Of a stretch of 64,000 nucleotides of DNA, positions 20,881-29,186 are shown piece by piece (position 1 is the first letter of the stretch; each line of letters opens with the position of its first letter). The DNA is from Bog-105 sp965277435 (GTDB lineage Bacteria > Acidobacteriota > Terriglobia > Bryobacterales > Bryobacteraceae). The notes below the pieces were generated by a model, which was given only the letters and a program-made list of their open reading frames with translations, searched no databases and was not told the origin of the DNA. The translations under genes and the position numbers were made by a program. The DNA lies in the NCBI GenBank assembly GCA_965277435.1, contig OZ255821.1:1736001-1800000 (forward strand). The letters are read 5' to 3'.

Positions 20881-21365
20881 GCGTTGCCTTTCGCGTGAGC
20901 GAGCCGCTGGCGGAGGCCGTCAATGATGTCATCCGCGATATAGAAATTGGTGCGGCGCAGTTTGGCCAGGGCGGTTTCGAAATCGAGCAGGCCGGCCTTG
21001 TGCGCGGCGCCGAGAACACCGAGCGTGCCCGTCACAGGTAGGCGACGGTGTTGCGCTTCCTCGCGACCGTCGTATTCATCCATCAGGAGCGCGTCTGCGC
21101 GGACGGCAATGGCCAGAGCGATGGCGGCCCGTTCGCCGGCATCGAGAAAGGCGAGGGTCGGATCGGCGGGTGGGTCAGGGTGGATCTCACACCAGGCAGG
21201 CGGCTGCGCGATCCAAGTCTGCACCGTGGCGGGCGTGTTACTGTGCTGCAACTCTCGGAAGACGGTTTGCGGCACGAGCACGCGTTGATAGAGCGGCGCT
21301 AACACGTCGATGACTTCGATGCGCACCAGGTACTGAATGGGACCGGCGTCGGCCACGACGATCAT
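20877..21365 (-). CDS. DUF3368 PIN-domain protein, predicted toxin
   Basis: A 162-residue PIN-like nuclease predicted to cut RNA. The first acidic residue lies in VVADAGPIQYL, the second in FLDAGERAAIALA, and the third in LLMDEYDGREEA, followed by the GTLGVLGAAHKAGLL segment characteristic of DUF3368. It overlaps the upstream UPF0175 gene by four bases (ATGA). UPF0175-DUF3368 pairs are known as type II toxin-antitoxin modules. Toxicity here is inferred from family and arrangement. Confidence 0.87.
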   Translation of the reverse strand: MIVVADAGPIQYLVRIEVIDVLAPLYQRVLVPQTVFRELQHSNTPATVQTWIAQPPAWCEIHPDPPADPTLAFLDAGERAAIALAIAVRADALLMDEYDGREEAQHRRLPVTGTLGVLGAAHKAGLLDFETALAKLRRTNFYIADDIIDGLRQRLAHAKGNA

Positions 21366-21646
21366 GCCGGGATTTCAGCTTGGCGGCTTTTCCGTAACTC
21401 CTCGTTGGTGGCCAGGTCCTGTTCGAAATCCTCGAGCGTGTACATCGAAATCTGGCGCTCCTTGAGAAGGGCGTGCAGATCCCAGCGCGAAGGCAAACCG
21501 AGGAGGGTGCGGAGCTGGTAGCCGGAGAGACGGCGTTGGCGGTAGGCTTCGAGGCCCCAGGCTTCGAGAGCGGCGCGGGCCGGATCTTGTCCGTCGGGGA
21601 CGAGCGCTGGAGCTAGCTCGTCAGGGATGTCGAGGGAGACGCGCAT
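21362..21646 (-). CDS. UPF0175 family protein, predicted antitoxin
   Basis: A 94-residue small protein with an N-terminal beta-strand segment (MRVSLDIPDELAPAL) followed by the AALEAWGLEAYRQRRLSGYQ helix and the LLGLPSRWDLHALLKE helix-turn-helix typical of UPF0175. It is first in the operon with the PIN gene, the usual antitoxin-first order. It is expected to bind its own promoter and the toxin; the operator should lie upstream of 21646, where the sequence turns AT-rich. Confidence 0.87.
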   Translation of the reverse strand: MRVSLDIPDELAPALVPDGQDPARAALEAWGLEAYRQRRLSGYQLRTLLGLPSRWDLHALLKERQISMYTLEDFEQDLATNEELRKSRQAEIPA

Positions 21647-21753
21647 GTTTCAACCTAGCATGGGATTTGGGTTTAATACGACATAACATACTAAGCCCGA
21701 ATGCAATTGCAGCAACTCCAGCGACTTCATTCTGGGAGGTTCATCAGCGGCCC

Positions 21754-22755
21754 TCATTCCGTAGGCTCAATCAACTTCTCCACATTCACCGAGTAAATCG
21801 CACTCTTGCCTTCCCGGTCACTCTGAAAATAAACCCGCCTGCTGTCCGGCGCAAAAACCGGTTGCGTTTTCGCGGCCTGTGTCGCCCGGTGCTCGCACAA
21901 AGTAAACTCCCGCCCGGTAGCCCGCAGCAGCAGTAAAATATGCGGCTGCGCGCGACTCTTGCTCGCCCCCACAAACACTGAATCATCGCTGTTCGTCGAA
22001 AACGTCGCGAACTGGCTCGTCCGAAACAGGCATCGCTCCACGCCCTCTTCCGGTTTCACTTCGTGAATCTCCGAAACCAGTACATTATTCTTCGGAACGT
22101 CCCGCAGAAAAAACAACGACACCCCATCCGCTGACCACCGCGGACTCGCAATATCCCCCCGCGCCAGCCGGACCGCTTTCCCGCCGGCCACGGCATACCA
22201 AAACTCCCGGCCCTCTGCCCGCGTGAACAGACACCCACCGCGTGCCCCCGGACGAGCGAGACAAGGCCCCGCCGCATCCGCCGCTACAGGCGTACCCTCG
22301 TTTTTCCCCAGCAACTGCAAATTGCCGCGCGACACTACATACAATTCCGCCCGGTTCCTCCCCACCGTGAACGCCGACACATCCTGTGCCAGCACCTCGC
22401 GTTTGGGCCGGCTCATCACTAATGTGCCGCCGTCCAGGAAATACAGCGCTGCCCGGTTCTGCCCGTCGAGCGTCAACGACAACGGATCGAGCGCTTCCGC
22501 TTCGCCTATCTGCTTCACCAGGCCCGTGCGCAAATCCACTGCGAATGGCTGCAACCGCCGATTTACCCGGTCCGAGGAAAAATAGAGAACGTGCGGCTTT
22601 AACGAAACGAACCGGTTACTCGCCGCCGGCAACAAATTGGTGTACGCAGGACTGGTGAGCCGGACGACCGGATTCTCAGTCGCCGGATCAGGAAAACGGA
22701 CAAACTCAGTAAGAATTAGTCCGAGAAGGTTGCGGCGCGTGATAGCGGGACCCAC
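21754..22755 (-). CDS. TolB-like beta-propeller protein
   Basis: A 333-residue protein. The N-terminus (ITRRNLLGLIL) looks like a twin-arginine-type export signal, though it is short. The body is a series of WD40/TolB-like strands such as RFVSLKPHVLYFSSDRVNRR, IASPRWSADGVSLFFLRD and QPVFAPDSRRVYFQSDREGK, as in oligogalacturonate-lyase-like and PD40 propellers. No catalytic set is evident. It lies 28 bp downstream of an M23 peptidase on the same strand, so the two may be co-transcribed. Confidence 0.75.
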   Translation of the reverse strand: MGPAITRRNLLGLILTEFVRFPDPATENPVVRLTSPAYTNLLPAASNRFVSLKPHVLYFSSDRVNRRLQPFAVDLRTGLVKQIGEAEALDPLSLTLDGQNRAALYFLDGGTLVMSRPKREVLAQDVSAFTVGRNRAELYVVSRGNLQLLGKNEGTPVAADAAGPCLARPGARGGCLFTRAEGREFWYAVAGGKAVRLARGDIASPRWSADGVSLFFLRDVPKNNVLVSEIHEVKPEEGVERCLFRTSQFATFSTNSDDSVFVGASKSRAQPHILLLLRATGREFTLCEHRATQAAKTQPVFAPDSRRVYFQSDREGKSAIYSVNVEKLIEPTE

Positions 22756-22783
22756 AACTCCAGTATCGGCTTACCCTCTGAGG

Positions 22784-23677
22784 CTATAAACCCAGATCGC
22801 CGTGCGAAGCCGACCAGCCTTGCGCGTTCGGCGCCTTCCCCATATACCGATACGGATTCACCGGCGTCCCGCTCAGGCGAACTTCGTAATGTAAATGCGG
22901 CCCGGTCGCGTGTCCTGTACTGCCCGACAACGCGATCACTTCGCCCCGCCGCACTTCCTGGCCCGGCACTACCGAAAACTGCGACAAATGCGCATAGTAC
23001 GTATCGATGCCATTGCCATGGTCCACCACGACGAGTTTCCCGAACTTCCCGCTCCAACCCGCGCGCTGCACCACCCCGTCCGCCGTCACATGCACCGGTG
23101 TACCGCGCTGCGCTTGCAAATCCAAGCCCGTGTGAAACGCACCCTCCCCTGAAAACGGGTCCGATCTAGCGCCGAACGAACTCCGCAGCGCCCCAACCAG
23201 CGGCCACAGGCTCGGCTCATTGTGCGCCTGCCAACGATACGCGTACTGATGATAAATTTGTGAAAACGAAGCCGACTGCAAAAAGTTATACTGCTCGAGC
23301 GACGTCCGTAAATTCGGCTCGGAATCCGCATCCATCGGCTCGCCTTCCATATCGCCTCTCGAAGAATTGATGCCGTAAGCCACAGATACTTCCCCGGCCA
23401 AAGTCTCGAGCGACGCAATCTGCTGATTGTTCTGCCGCGCCTGCTTCTGCAACTCCACATAGCGCGTACGCAGTCCATCCAGGTCCGCCCGCATATGCTC
23501 GTAATTCGTCACCTTCCAGCTCATCAACACGTAGCTCGAAAACAGCACGAACAGAACCAGTGCTATCGAGGCAAGTAGACAGGCCGAATAAGCCAGTGCC
23601 TTATAACTGATCTGGAGACGCTTAACAGGGCCATGCAGCGAGTGAGCGAAGTCCAGTACAAAATAGCCTTTGTCCAT
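22784..23677 (-). CDS. M23 family metallopeptidase, membrane anchored
   Basis: A peptidoglycan-directed LytM/M23 protein of 297 residues. One membrane span near residues 28-52 (ACLLASIALVLFVLFSSYVL) is followed by a coiled-coil region (DLDGLRTRYVELQKQARQNN) and a C-terminal zinc peptidase domain. Zinc ligands are visible in GAFHTGLDLQA and in the HLHYEVRL motif, with the supporting His in TYYAHLS. A complete ligand set implies an active endopeptidase, not a degenerate activator. The coil may dock a divisome or secretion partner. Confidence 0.93.
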   Translation of the reverse strand: MDKGYFVLDFAHSLHGPVKRLQISYKALAYSACLLASIALVLFVLFSSYVLMSWKVTNYEHMRADLDGLRTRYVELQKQARQNNQQIASLETLAGEVSVAYGINSSRGDMEGEPMDADSEPNLRTSLEQYNFLQSASFSQIYHQYAYRWQAHNEPSLWPLVGALRSSFGARSDPFSGEGAFHTGLDLQAQRGTPVHVTADGVVQRAGWSGKFGKLVVVDHGNGIDTYYAHLSQFSVVPGQEVRRGEVIALSGSTGHATGPHLHYEVRLSGTPVNPYRYMGKAPNAQGWSASHGDLGL

Positions 23678-23804
23678 AGGTCACTTGAAAAGTGAAGCAA
23701 TCTTAAGGCTACAACATTCATAAGCCGGCTCAATAGTATGCAAGCCAAGCTTCTTACCTATAAGCGCGCCCGTAGGGTAGGTTTTAGCCTGCCATTCAGC
23801 CTGA

Positions 23805-24185
23805 CTAACTCGTCACCGCCCCGCTCACCAAGCTGTACACCAAAACCCCCAGCACTATCGACGTAATCACGACAAATACTCGATCCCGCTCCATGGCAAA
23901 TCCAACCAGCGACACCACCACCCGCGCCACAGGCGTCGCAATCAGCAGAAGAATGCCGAACTGAATAATCGACCGCGCCCGCCCGTGCCAGGCTCCTTGC
24001 AAAATCTCGGGGATGATTCGGTCCACCCGCGGCTGGCTATGAAAAGCCTGATAGCTCACCGGTTCGTTCCAGTGCCTGCTCAGAAACAAAACGCCGCCCA
24101 GCAAAGTCACCGCGCCGGCGAGACTCACGCCCGCCATCAGTAATACACTCACGCTTCGTTCAATCGAACTGTCCGTGACTTTCAA
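23805..24185 (-). CDS. DUF1634 domain-containing membrane protein
   Basis: A 126-residue protein with three hydrophobic spans (VLLMAGVSLAGAVTLLGGVL, IIQFGILLLIATPVARVVVS and VFVVITSIVLGVLVYSLVSG). The start is a TTG overlapping the TauE stop (TTGA), so translation is coupled. DUF1634 genes are recurrently paired with TauE/SafE exporters; the role is presumed accessory but is not established. Confidence 0.87.
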   Translation of the reverse strand: MKVTDSSIERSVSVLLMAGVSLAGAVTLLGGVLFLSRHWNEPVSYQAFHSQPRVDRIIPEILQGAWHGRARSIIQFGILLLIATPVARVVVSLVGFAMERDRVFVVITSIVLGVLVYSLVSGAVTS

Positions 24186-25018
24186 ACCGTGCCCCGAATC
24201 CCGTTCAGAATCATTTCAATGGCAATCACCCCCACTACGACCGCGAACACGCGCCGCAGCAAAGGCACTGAAAGGCGGCTCAAGTAGCGCGTCCCTAAAA
24301 GCGACCCGCCCAGCACCCCCAGCATCACCGGCATGGCAATCGCCGGACTCACATAGCCCCGGCTCAAATAAATACTCGCGCTAGCCGCCGCCGTCACCCC
24401 GATCATGAAGTTACTTGTCGCCGTCGACACCTTGAAGGGCAACTGCATCGCCTGGTCCATCGCGATCACTTTCAACGATCCCGACCCGATGCCCAGCAGA
24501 CCCGACGCGATACCCGCCCCAAACATCAGGCTGAATCCGGTTTTCACGCGGTGCACCACGTAAGACTGCATGCCTTTCGCTGTCTTGAATTGCGAATTGA
24601 GCTTCCACCTTACGCCCAGCGGATCTTCCGGCACCAGGCGCTTTCCCGGTTTCCGTTCCCGCGCCGTTTGCCACGCCGCCTGCAGCAAGAGCAGCCCGAA
24701 CGCGATGCTTAAAAAGCGCGTGGAAACATGCGTCCCCAGGTAGGCGCCCACCAGCGCTCCTAACGTAGTCGCGATTTCGAGCAGCATCCCGATCCGGATA
24801 TTCGAAAAGCCCTCGCGCACATAAGCCGCCGCCGCTCCCGACGATGTCGCGATCACCGAGACCAGGCTCGCCCCAATCGCATACCGTAAATCCACATGCA
24901 GGAATAACGTGAGCACCGGTGTCACAATCACTCCCCCGCCCAAACCTGTTAGCGATCCCAGAAAGCCCGCCAGCAGGGCCGCCCCCAACACCAGCGGGGT
25001 AAATTCGGCGACCGTCAT
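24182..25018 (-). CDS. Sulfite exporter TauE/SafE family protein
   Basis: A 278-residue inner-membrane permease. Family features include the N-terminal AGFLGSLTGLGGGVIVTPVL repeat and its C-terminal counterpart GIASGLLGIGSGSLKVIAMD, the internal duplication characteristic of TauE/SafE. It has about eight hydrophobic spans. Family members export sulfite, sulfoacetate or related organosulfur anions; the substrate is not predictable here. It follows the DUF4239 gene by four bases and overlaps the DUF1634 gene. Confidence 0.93.
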   Translation of the reverse strand: MTVAEFTPLVLGAALLAGFLGSLTGLGGGVIVTPVLTLFLHVDLRYAIGASLVSVIATSSGAAAAYVREGFSNIRIGMLLEIATTLGALVGAYLGTHVSTRFLSIAFGLLLLQAAWQTARERKPGKRLVPEDPLGVRWKLNSQFKTAKGMQSYVVHRVKTGFSLMFGAGIASGLLGIGSGSLKVIAMDQAMQLPFKVSTATSNFMIGVTAAASASIYLSRGYVSPAIAMPVMLGVLGGSLLGTRYLSRLSVPLLRRVFAVVVGVIAIEMILNGIRGTV

Positions 25019-25022
25019 CTGA

Positions 25023-25835
25023 CTAGCGCATGCAAGTGCCGGTTCCCACGCCTGGCTTCATGATCTGGTCATACACCCGCTCCAGCGCCTCCGGACTCAC
25101 GCTCACACTCCCTCGATACGGATTATCCAGAATCGCCACCAGAAAAATCATCAACCCGAGCAACCCCGAAAGCAAAATCGTCATCCAAGCATGCATCGCG
25201 CGGCTCGGCGTGTCGAAAAACCAGGTCATCGCAATGCTGATAAACGCGCCAATCAGTACCATCGCCCACAACGGACCTGGCAACCCCGCCGTCACGCTAT
25301 CCAGCCGCCCGCGCCGCCGCTCCACCAGCGTGTTAAATTGCGCATAGGCATCGGCATGTACAATCTTCTGCGTTTCGGTCTTCGGCTCGAATTCCAAAAA
25401 GTGATTCTGAAACTTGGCCAGCCGCTTGCTCCCGCCCGTGGGCACAATCCCGTGCTGCTGCTGCGGCCAGCCCACATCGATCACCTCCCGCACATATTCG
25501 CGCAAATCCTGCTGCAGCTGGCCGCATAAAGGCGACGGATAGCTGCCCACGCTGCGATAGAGGCTGCCCAGTGAGATTGCCTCCTGTTCGGCTCGTGTCT
25601 CCACATCCGAATACGTCGTCCACGTCCCCACCGCCAGCAAGCCAAGTGTGATGCCGTAAAAAACGGTGACAGCTGCCAGATAAAAGCCCACAATGTCGTT
25701 GTGCGAATGGCCAACCTGGTGCAAATTCCGCACCCAGTTACGCGTGGGAAACAGCCCGATCAACCCCAACGCAATAAAAACGGCCCCGACCAGAAGGCCG
25801 GACAGCCAGCTTGGCAGATCATAAAACCAATACAT
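25023..25835 (-). CDS. DUF4239 (bestrophin-like) membrane protein
   Basis: A 270-residue protein with four hydrophobic spans in two pairs (residues about 10-30 and 50-70, then 190-210 and 217-240), separated by a soluble helical middle part that includes EQEAISLGSLYRSVGSYPSP. The terminal motif MTILLSGLLGLMIFLVAILD followed by NPYRGSVSVSPEAL is typical of DUF4239. It is first gene of a three-gene minus-strand operon with TauE and DUF1634. The function is unknown; a channel role is only suggested by the bestrophin-like label. Confidence 0.87.
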   Translation of the reverse strand: MYWFYDLPSWLSGLLVGAVFIALGLIGLFPTRNWVRNLHQVGHSHNDIVGFYLAAVTVFYGITLGLLAVGTWTTYSDVETRAEQEAISLGSLYRSVGSYPSPLCGQLQQDLREYVREVIDVGWPQQQHGIVPTGGSKRLAKFQNHFLEFEPKTETQKIVHADAYAQFNTLVERRRGRLDSVTAGLPGPLWAMVLIGAFISIAMTWFFDTPSRAMHAWMTILLSGLLGLMIFLVAILDNPYRGSVSVSPEALERVYDQIMKPGVGTGTCMR

Positions 25836-25871
25836 GTCACCGCCACACTCCTGACGAACTATACAACGCGT

Positions 25872-26294
25872 CTAAAGTGGTTTCCGGGAAATAAGCGGAC
25901 AAGCCAGGTTGTGCCCACAGACAATACGCTTCCACTCGACTTTGGGCTTTTGGAAATTAACCAAAAGACAGAGGGTTCGGCCAGATGCTCGCAGATAATT
26001 AAGGCATTGCGCCGTATGTTCGTTGGCCAAGCGGTCCACACACTTAAGGTCGATCACCAACGTCTCTTCGACGAGAATATCAGCGAAATACTCTCCGACC
26101 GACAGGCCTTTATAACTAACTGTGAACGAAACCTGAGACCGAGCCCGAATACCGCGAAGAGCGAGTTCTTTAAGGAGCGCCCGCTCATAAACTTTCTCCA
26201 GAAATCCCGCGCCCAGAGCGTTAGAAACCTCAAAAACAGCACCGAGCACTTTCTCGGTCAACGGCTCGAAAGATCCGCGTTCATCCGTGTTCAT
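25872..26294 (-). CDS. GxxExxY protein
   Basis: A 140-residue member of the widespread GxxExxY family. The signature appears as GAGFLEKVYERALLKEL, followed by YKGLSVGEYFADILVEETL and an IDLKCVDRLANEHTAQCLNY segment, which resembles a PD-(D/E)XK-like nuclease core (D, then E-x-K variant as D-x-K). Function is not established for the family. The coding start lies inside a GTTCATCCG-type repeat (26272-26301) that is related to one near parS. It does not overlap its neighbours. Confidence 0.9.
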   Translation of the reverse strand: MNTDERGSFEPLTEKVLGAVFEVSNALGAGFLEKVYERALLKELALRGIRARSQVSFTVSYKGLSVGEYFADILVEETLVIDLKCVDRLANEHTAQCLNYLRASGRTLCLLVNFQKPKVEWKRIVCGHNLACPLISRKPL

Positions 26295-26301
26295 CAGCGG
26301 C
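26272..26301 (+). repeat. Dispersed GTTNATC-type repeat at the GxxExxY start
   Basis: The pattern GATCCGCGTTCATCCGTGTT followed by CATCAGCGGC matches, with a few changes, the reverse complement of 49358-49387. The repeat covers the first codons of the GxxExxY gene. Confidence 0.6.
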
Positions 26302-26325
26302 CATAATTTTTTAGTGCCCTACGAA

Positions 26326-26547
26326 TTAGCTACCTCTCAGCCACCGATCACCACCCCTCCACCCCGCACAAACCAACACAGGCAACCGCGGATACTTCGC
26401 AAACCGCGCATCCTCCTCCGCCAGCAAACACCGGTAAAACACGCTCCCCCGATCCGTCACCACGATTTTTCGGTTTCGACAGCTGTCGCACAAACCGCCA
26501 TCCGGCTTATCCACTCTCTCGACCGGCCCCGCTCGCCTACTTCCCAC
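26326..26547 (-). CDS. Small cysteine-rich protein, about 60-73 residues
   Basis: The frame encodes a compact protein with a CDSCRNRK zinc-ribbon-like knuckle, then VVTDRGSVFYRCLLAEEDAR, FAKYPRLPVLVCAGW and a short tail. The four cysteines (C-x-x-C, then two single) could bind one metal. A GTG at 26514 (giving MDKPDGGLCDSC) and another at 26547 are both possible starts. I do not know the family, although the pattern reads as a conserved coding sequence. It diverges from the next gene, which also begins with a zinc ribbon. Confidence 0.6.
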   Translation of the reverse strand: MGSRRAGPVERVDKPDGGLCDSCRNRKIVVTDRGSVFYRCLLAEEDARFAKYPRLPVLVCAGWRGGDRWLRGS

Positions 26548-26606
26548 GGAACTGTTTCACCCGTTTTAGCGTACCCTCGAATATAAAGAATGAGGAGAAT
26601 GAATCG

Positions 26607-27068
26607 TTGCCCTTCTGCACAAACTGCGGCTCGAGCGTAGACTCCCGCGCAGCCTACTGCTCCCACTGCGGCCGGCAACAGCTCGCCCCGGGTCAGGCGC
26701 AGTTTACCGATTTCCTGGACGGCATCTCCGATCGCACTGCCTCCATCCTGTGCTACATTCCGGTGCTCGGCGTGATTCCCGCCATCATCATCCTCGCCTC
26801 CCAGCGCTTTCGCCAAAACATCAAGGTCCGCTTCAACGGCTTCCAGTCTCTTTATCTCTTCGTTGCGTGGCTCATCATCTCGTCCGCCCTGCCTACCCTG
26901 ATCCTCGGCCTGCCCGGCTGGCACACCGAACACGCCTTCGTCGGCGCTCTCAAATTCGTCATCTTCCTTTGCTGGATCTATCTCCTGGTCAAAGCCGCCA
27001 ACCTGGAGCAGGTGCGTCTGCCCATCATCGGCGATCTCGCCGCTCGCTCCACCATGGAACAGCTGTAG
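26607..27068 (+). CDS. Zinc-ribbon membrane protein (DUF4870-like)
   Basis: A 153-residue protein. The N-terminal zinc ribbon reads FCTNCGSS then AAYCSHCGRQ (two C-x-x-C knuckles), followed by three or four hydrophobic segments (SILCYIPVLGVIPAIIILAS, LYLFVAWLIISSALPTLILG and FVIFLCWIYLLVKA). The start is TTG at 26607 with GAGGAGA eight to ten bases upstream; an ATG just before it is in another frame. The layout resembles DUF4870-type proteins. Its stop overlaps the next start (TAGTG). Confidence 0.85.
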   Translation: MPFCTNCGSSVDSRAAYCSHCGRQQLAPGQAQFTDFLDGISDRTASILCYIPVLGVIPAIIILASQRFRQNIKVRFNGFQSLYLFVAWLIISSALPTLILGLPGWHTEHAFVGALKFVIFLCWIYLLVKAANLEQVRLPIIGDLAARSTMEQL

Positions 27069-28297
27069 TGCCGGTAACCGCAGTCTTCCTCTGCCTGGCG
27101 TTCTTTCTCGCCGCCCAATCCGTCCCGCAGTTGGAAGAGCAAGCCCGCCAGGCATGGGCCGCCAAAGACACCAATGGCGCACTCGCCGCTTATCAGGACC
27201 TCGTTGCACAAGTGCCCGCCTCGGCCAGCTATCAAGACAATCTTGGATTCCTCCTTGCCGCCGCCCATCGCACGCCGGAAGCCATTCCGCACTTTCAAAA
27301 GGCCACCCAGCTCGACCCCAGACTAGCTCAGGCTTGGTACCATCTCGGCGCTGCTTCCTGGCTCCAGAATGACCGTGAAAAAGCCCTCCAAGCTCTCCAG
27401 AAAGCCGCGTCCCTCTCACCCGCCAATGGCGAATACCTGTTTCGCCTCGGCACCGCCTACGCCGATCTGCACCGCGACCCCGAGGCCATCCCCGCCCTCC
27501 AGAGAGCCGCCACTCTCCTGCCCAACAACCCCGCGCTTTGGATCGCGCTCGGCAGTGCCACACAGCGCCAGAAACGTTGGCCTACCGCCCGCCGCGCCTA
27601 TCAGCAGGCCCTGCTCTTAACGCCCAACGACAACTCGGCCCGCAACAGTTACGCCACCGTCCTCGTCGATTCCGGCGACCCCGCTGCCGGTCTCGCCGAA
27701 TACCGCAAAATCCTCGCCGCCGATCCGCACAATTATCACGTCCAGGTCAACGTCGGCTATGCCCTCATCGGAGCCGGCAAATATCAGGAAGCGATCACCC
27801 AGCTCGCGAAAGTCACCGCCGCTCATCCCGATGCCGCCGATGCTCACTACGATCTCGGTGTCGCCTATAAACAAACCGACGACCTCACCCACGCCCGCTC
27901 CGAGTTCGAGAAAACTGTAACTCTCGACCCCACCCTCCCCGAAGCGCACTACTTACTCGGCCTGGTCTACGTCGACGCCGGCGATCCCGACAAAGCCATC
28001 GACCAGTTCCACAGCGCCACCCGTCACAATCCCGGTTACAGCGACGCCTGGTTCCAACTCGGCATGCAGCTAAAGCAAAGAAGCGACACTGCCGGAGCTA
28101 TAGACGCCCTGCGCCACTCCACCGAACTAGATCCCACCGACGCCGGAGCCTTCAACACCCTCGGCCTGCTCCTGCGCCGCCAGGGCGACTCCGCCAACGC
28201 GAAAATAGCCTTCGACAAAGCCGCCAACCTGCGAGCCTCCGAGTCCCAGCAAAAACAAAACGCCCTACGCAAAGGCGCAGCCCGCATCTCCCAATAA
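27068..28297 (+). CDS. Secreted TPR-repeat protein
   Basis: A 409-residue protein with a short hydrophobic export signal (VFLCLAFFLAAQS) and then about ten consecutive 34-residue tetratricopeptide repeats, for example AEAHYLLGL-type helices such as PEAHYLLGLVYVDAGDPDKA and DAGAFNTLGLLLRRQGDSAN. The GTG start at 27068 shares one base with the stop of the zinc-ribbon gene. TPR superhelices hold protein partners; no enzymatic domain is present. It is probably periplasmic. Confidence 0.88.
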   Translation: MPVTAVFLCLAFFLAAQSVPQLEEQARQAWAAKDTNGALAAYQDLVAQVPASASYQDNLGFLLAAAHRTPEAIPHFQKATQLDPRLAQAWYHLGAASWLQNDREKALQALQKAASLSPANGEYLFRLGTAYADLHRDPEAIPALQRAATLLPNNPALWIALGSATQRQKRWPTARRAYQQALLLTPNDNSARNSYATVLVDSGDPAAGLAEYRKILAADPHNYHVQVNVGYALIGAGKYQEAITQLAKVTAAHPDAADAHYDLGVAYKQTDDLTHARSEFEKTVTLDPTLPEAHYLLGLVYVDAGDPDKAIDQFHSATRHNPGYSDAWFQLGMQLKQRSDTAGAIDALRHSTELDPTDAGAFNTLGLLLRRQGDSANAKIAFDKAANLRASESQQKQNALRKGAARISQ

Positions 28298-28595
28298 GTC
28301 TCCAATCGGCGTCGTTCTGAAAACACCATGCCTGACGGTCAAAATCTGTCAACGAAACACCGCATCTGAGCGGGAAGCGTGAGCGCCCCGTTCCCAATCC
28401 TGCGCAACACAGTTTTCATCCCCCAGGGTGGCCGCTGGCCATCCAAGGATCATCAGAGATTCATCGGTTGCCAAACTTTTAAGAAGCTCGCGCGCACAAC
28501 GAACTCGCGATCCGCGCCTAAGTCTGCTGAAGTTCCTCTTTCGTCTGGTGGCGCGGTCTCGCGGCCTGTGCTCGCTTCTCCGGCACTTCTAAACA
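28298..28595. other. Intergenic, nothing seen
   Basis: This lies between two convergent genes. I see no coding frame, repeat or clear terminator hairpin. Confidence 0.4.
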
Positions 28596-29186
28596 CTACT
28601 CTCTGGGTCTGCGATCGAGTTGCGCGATGGACCGGCGCTGCTCTGAGTCGTTTATAAGTTGAAGGAGACGCTTCTTGCTAGTCTCTTCCCGCTTGGCGCT
28701 GACGATCCACCAAAGCGCTGCTTTGCGGTACCAGGGTGCCTGCGAGTTGAAGAAGGACCAGGCAGTTTTGTTACCACGGAAGAGGCGCTCCTGTTCCGGA
28801 GTCAGCGTAATCAGGTGGCGCTGTTCGTAAGAGTAGTGGGCGTTCTCGACCGGCACGCGTTCGTCGAACGCTTTCCGGCCTGCGGTTTGCATCAAGCCAG
28901 TATCGATAAGTTCCTGAACTCGGCGAATGTTCACCGCGCTCCACTTGCTGCGCGCCTGGCGCGGGGTGAAGCGGATCTTGTAACTACTTTCATCGACGTT
29001 TTTACGGACGCCATCGATCCAGCCGAAACAGAGCGCCTGGTCGACCGATTCCGGCCAGGTCATACACGGACGTTTCGTCGCCCGCTTGTGAAAACCGACC
29101 CATAGCTCTTGTGACTCATCGTGATGCGCGACGAGCCATCGGCGGAAGTCTTCGGGCGTGGCGAAGAAGGTGGGTGCGGGGTCCAT
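28596..29186 (-). CDS. YdeI/OmpD-associated family protein
   Basis: A 196-residue protein of the YdeI (OmdA) family: an N-terminal FFATPEDFRRWLVAHHDESQ block, the conserved ALCFGWIDGVRKNVD core, FTPRQARSKWSAVNI, and a C-terminal helical tail ending in KKRLLQLINDSEQRR. The real start is probably the ATG at 29186, which overlaps the stop of the M28 peptidase gene (TGATG); an upstream TTG is less likely. Cytoplasmic, with no known enzymatic activity. Members are linked to antimicrobial-peptide resistance in enterobacteria. Confidence 0.92.
   Translation of the reverse strand: MDPAPTFFATPEDFRRWLVAHHDESQELWVGFHKRATKRPCMTWPESVDQALCFGWIDGVRKNVDESSYKIRFTPRQARSKWSAVNIRRVQELIDTGLMQTAGRKAFDERVPVENAHYSYEQRHLITLTPEQERLFRGNKTAWSFFNSQAPWYRKAALWWIVSAKREETSKKRLLQLINDSEQRRSIAQLDRRPRE

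Noticed and set aside
26457..27563. 368-residue minus-strand open frame
   Set aside because: It is antisense to the zinc-ribbon and TPR genes, Arg/Gly-rich with no domain signal.
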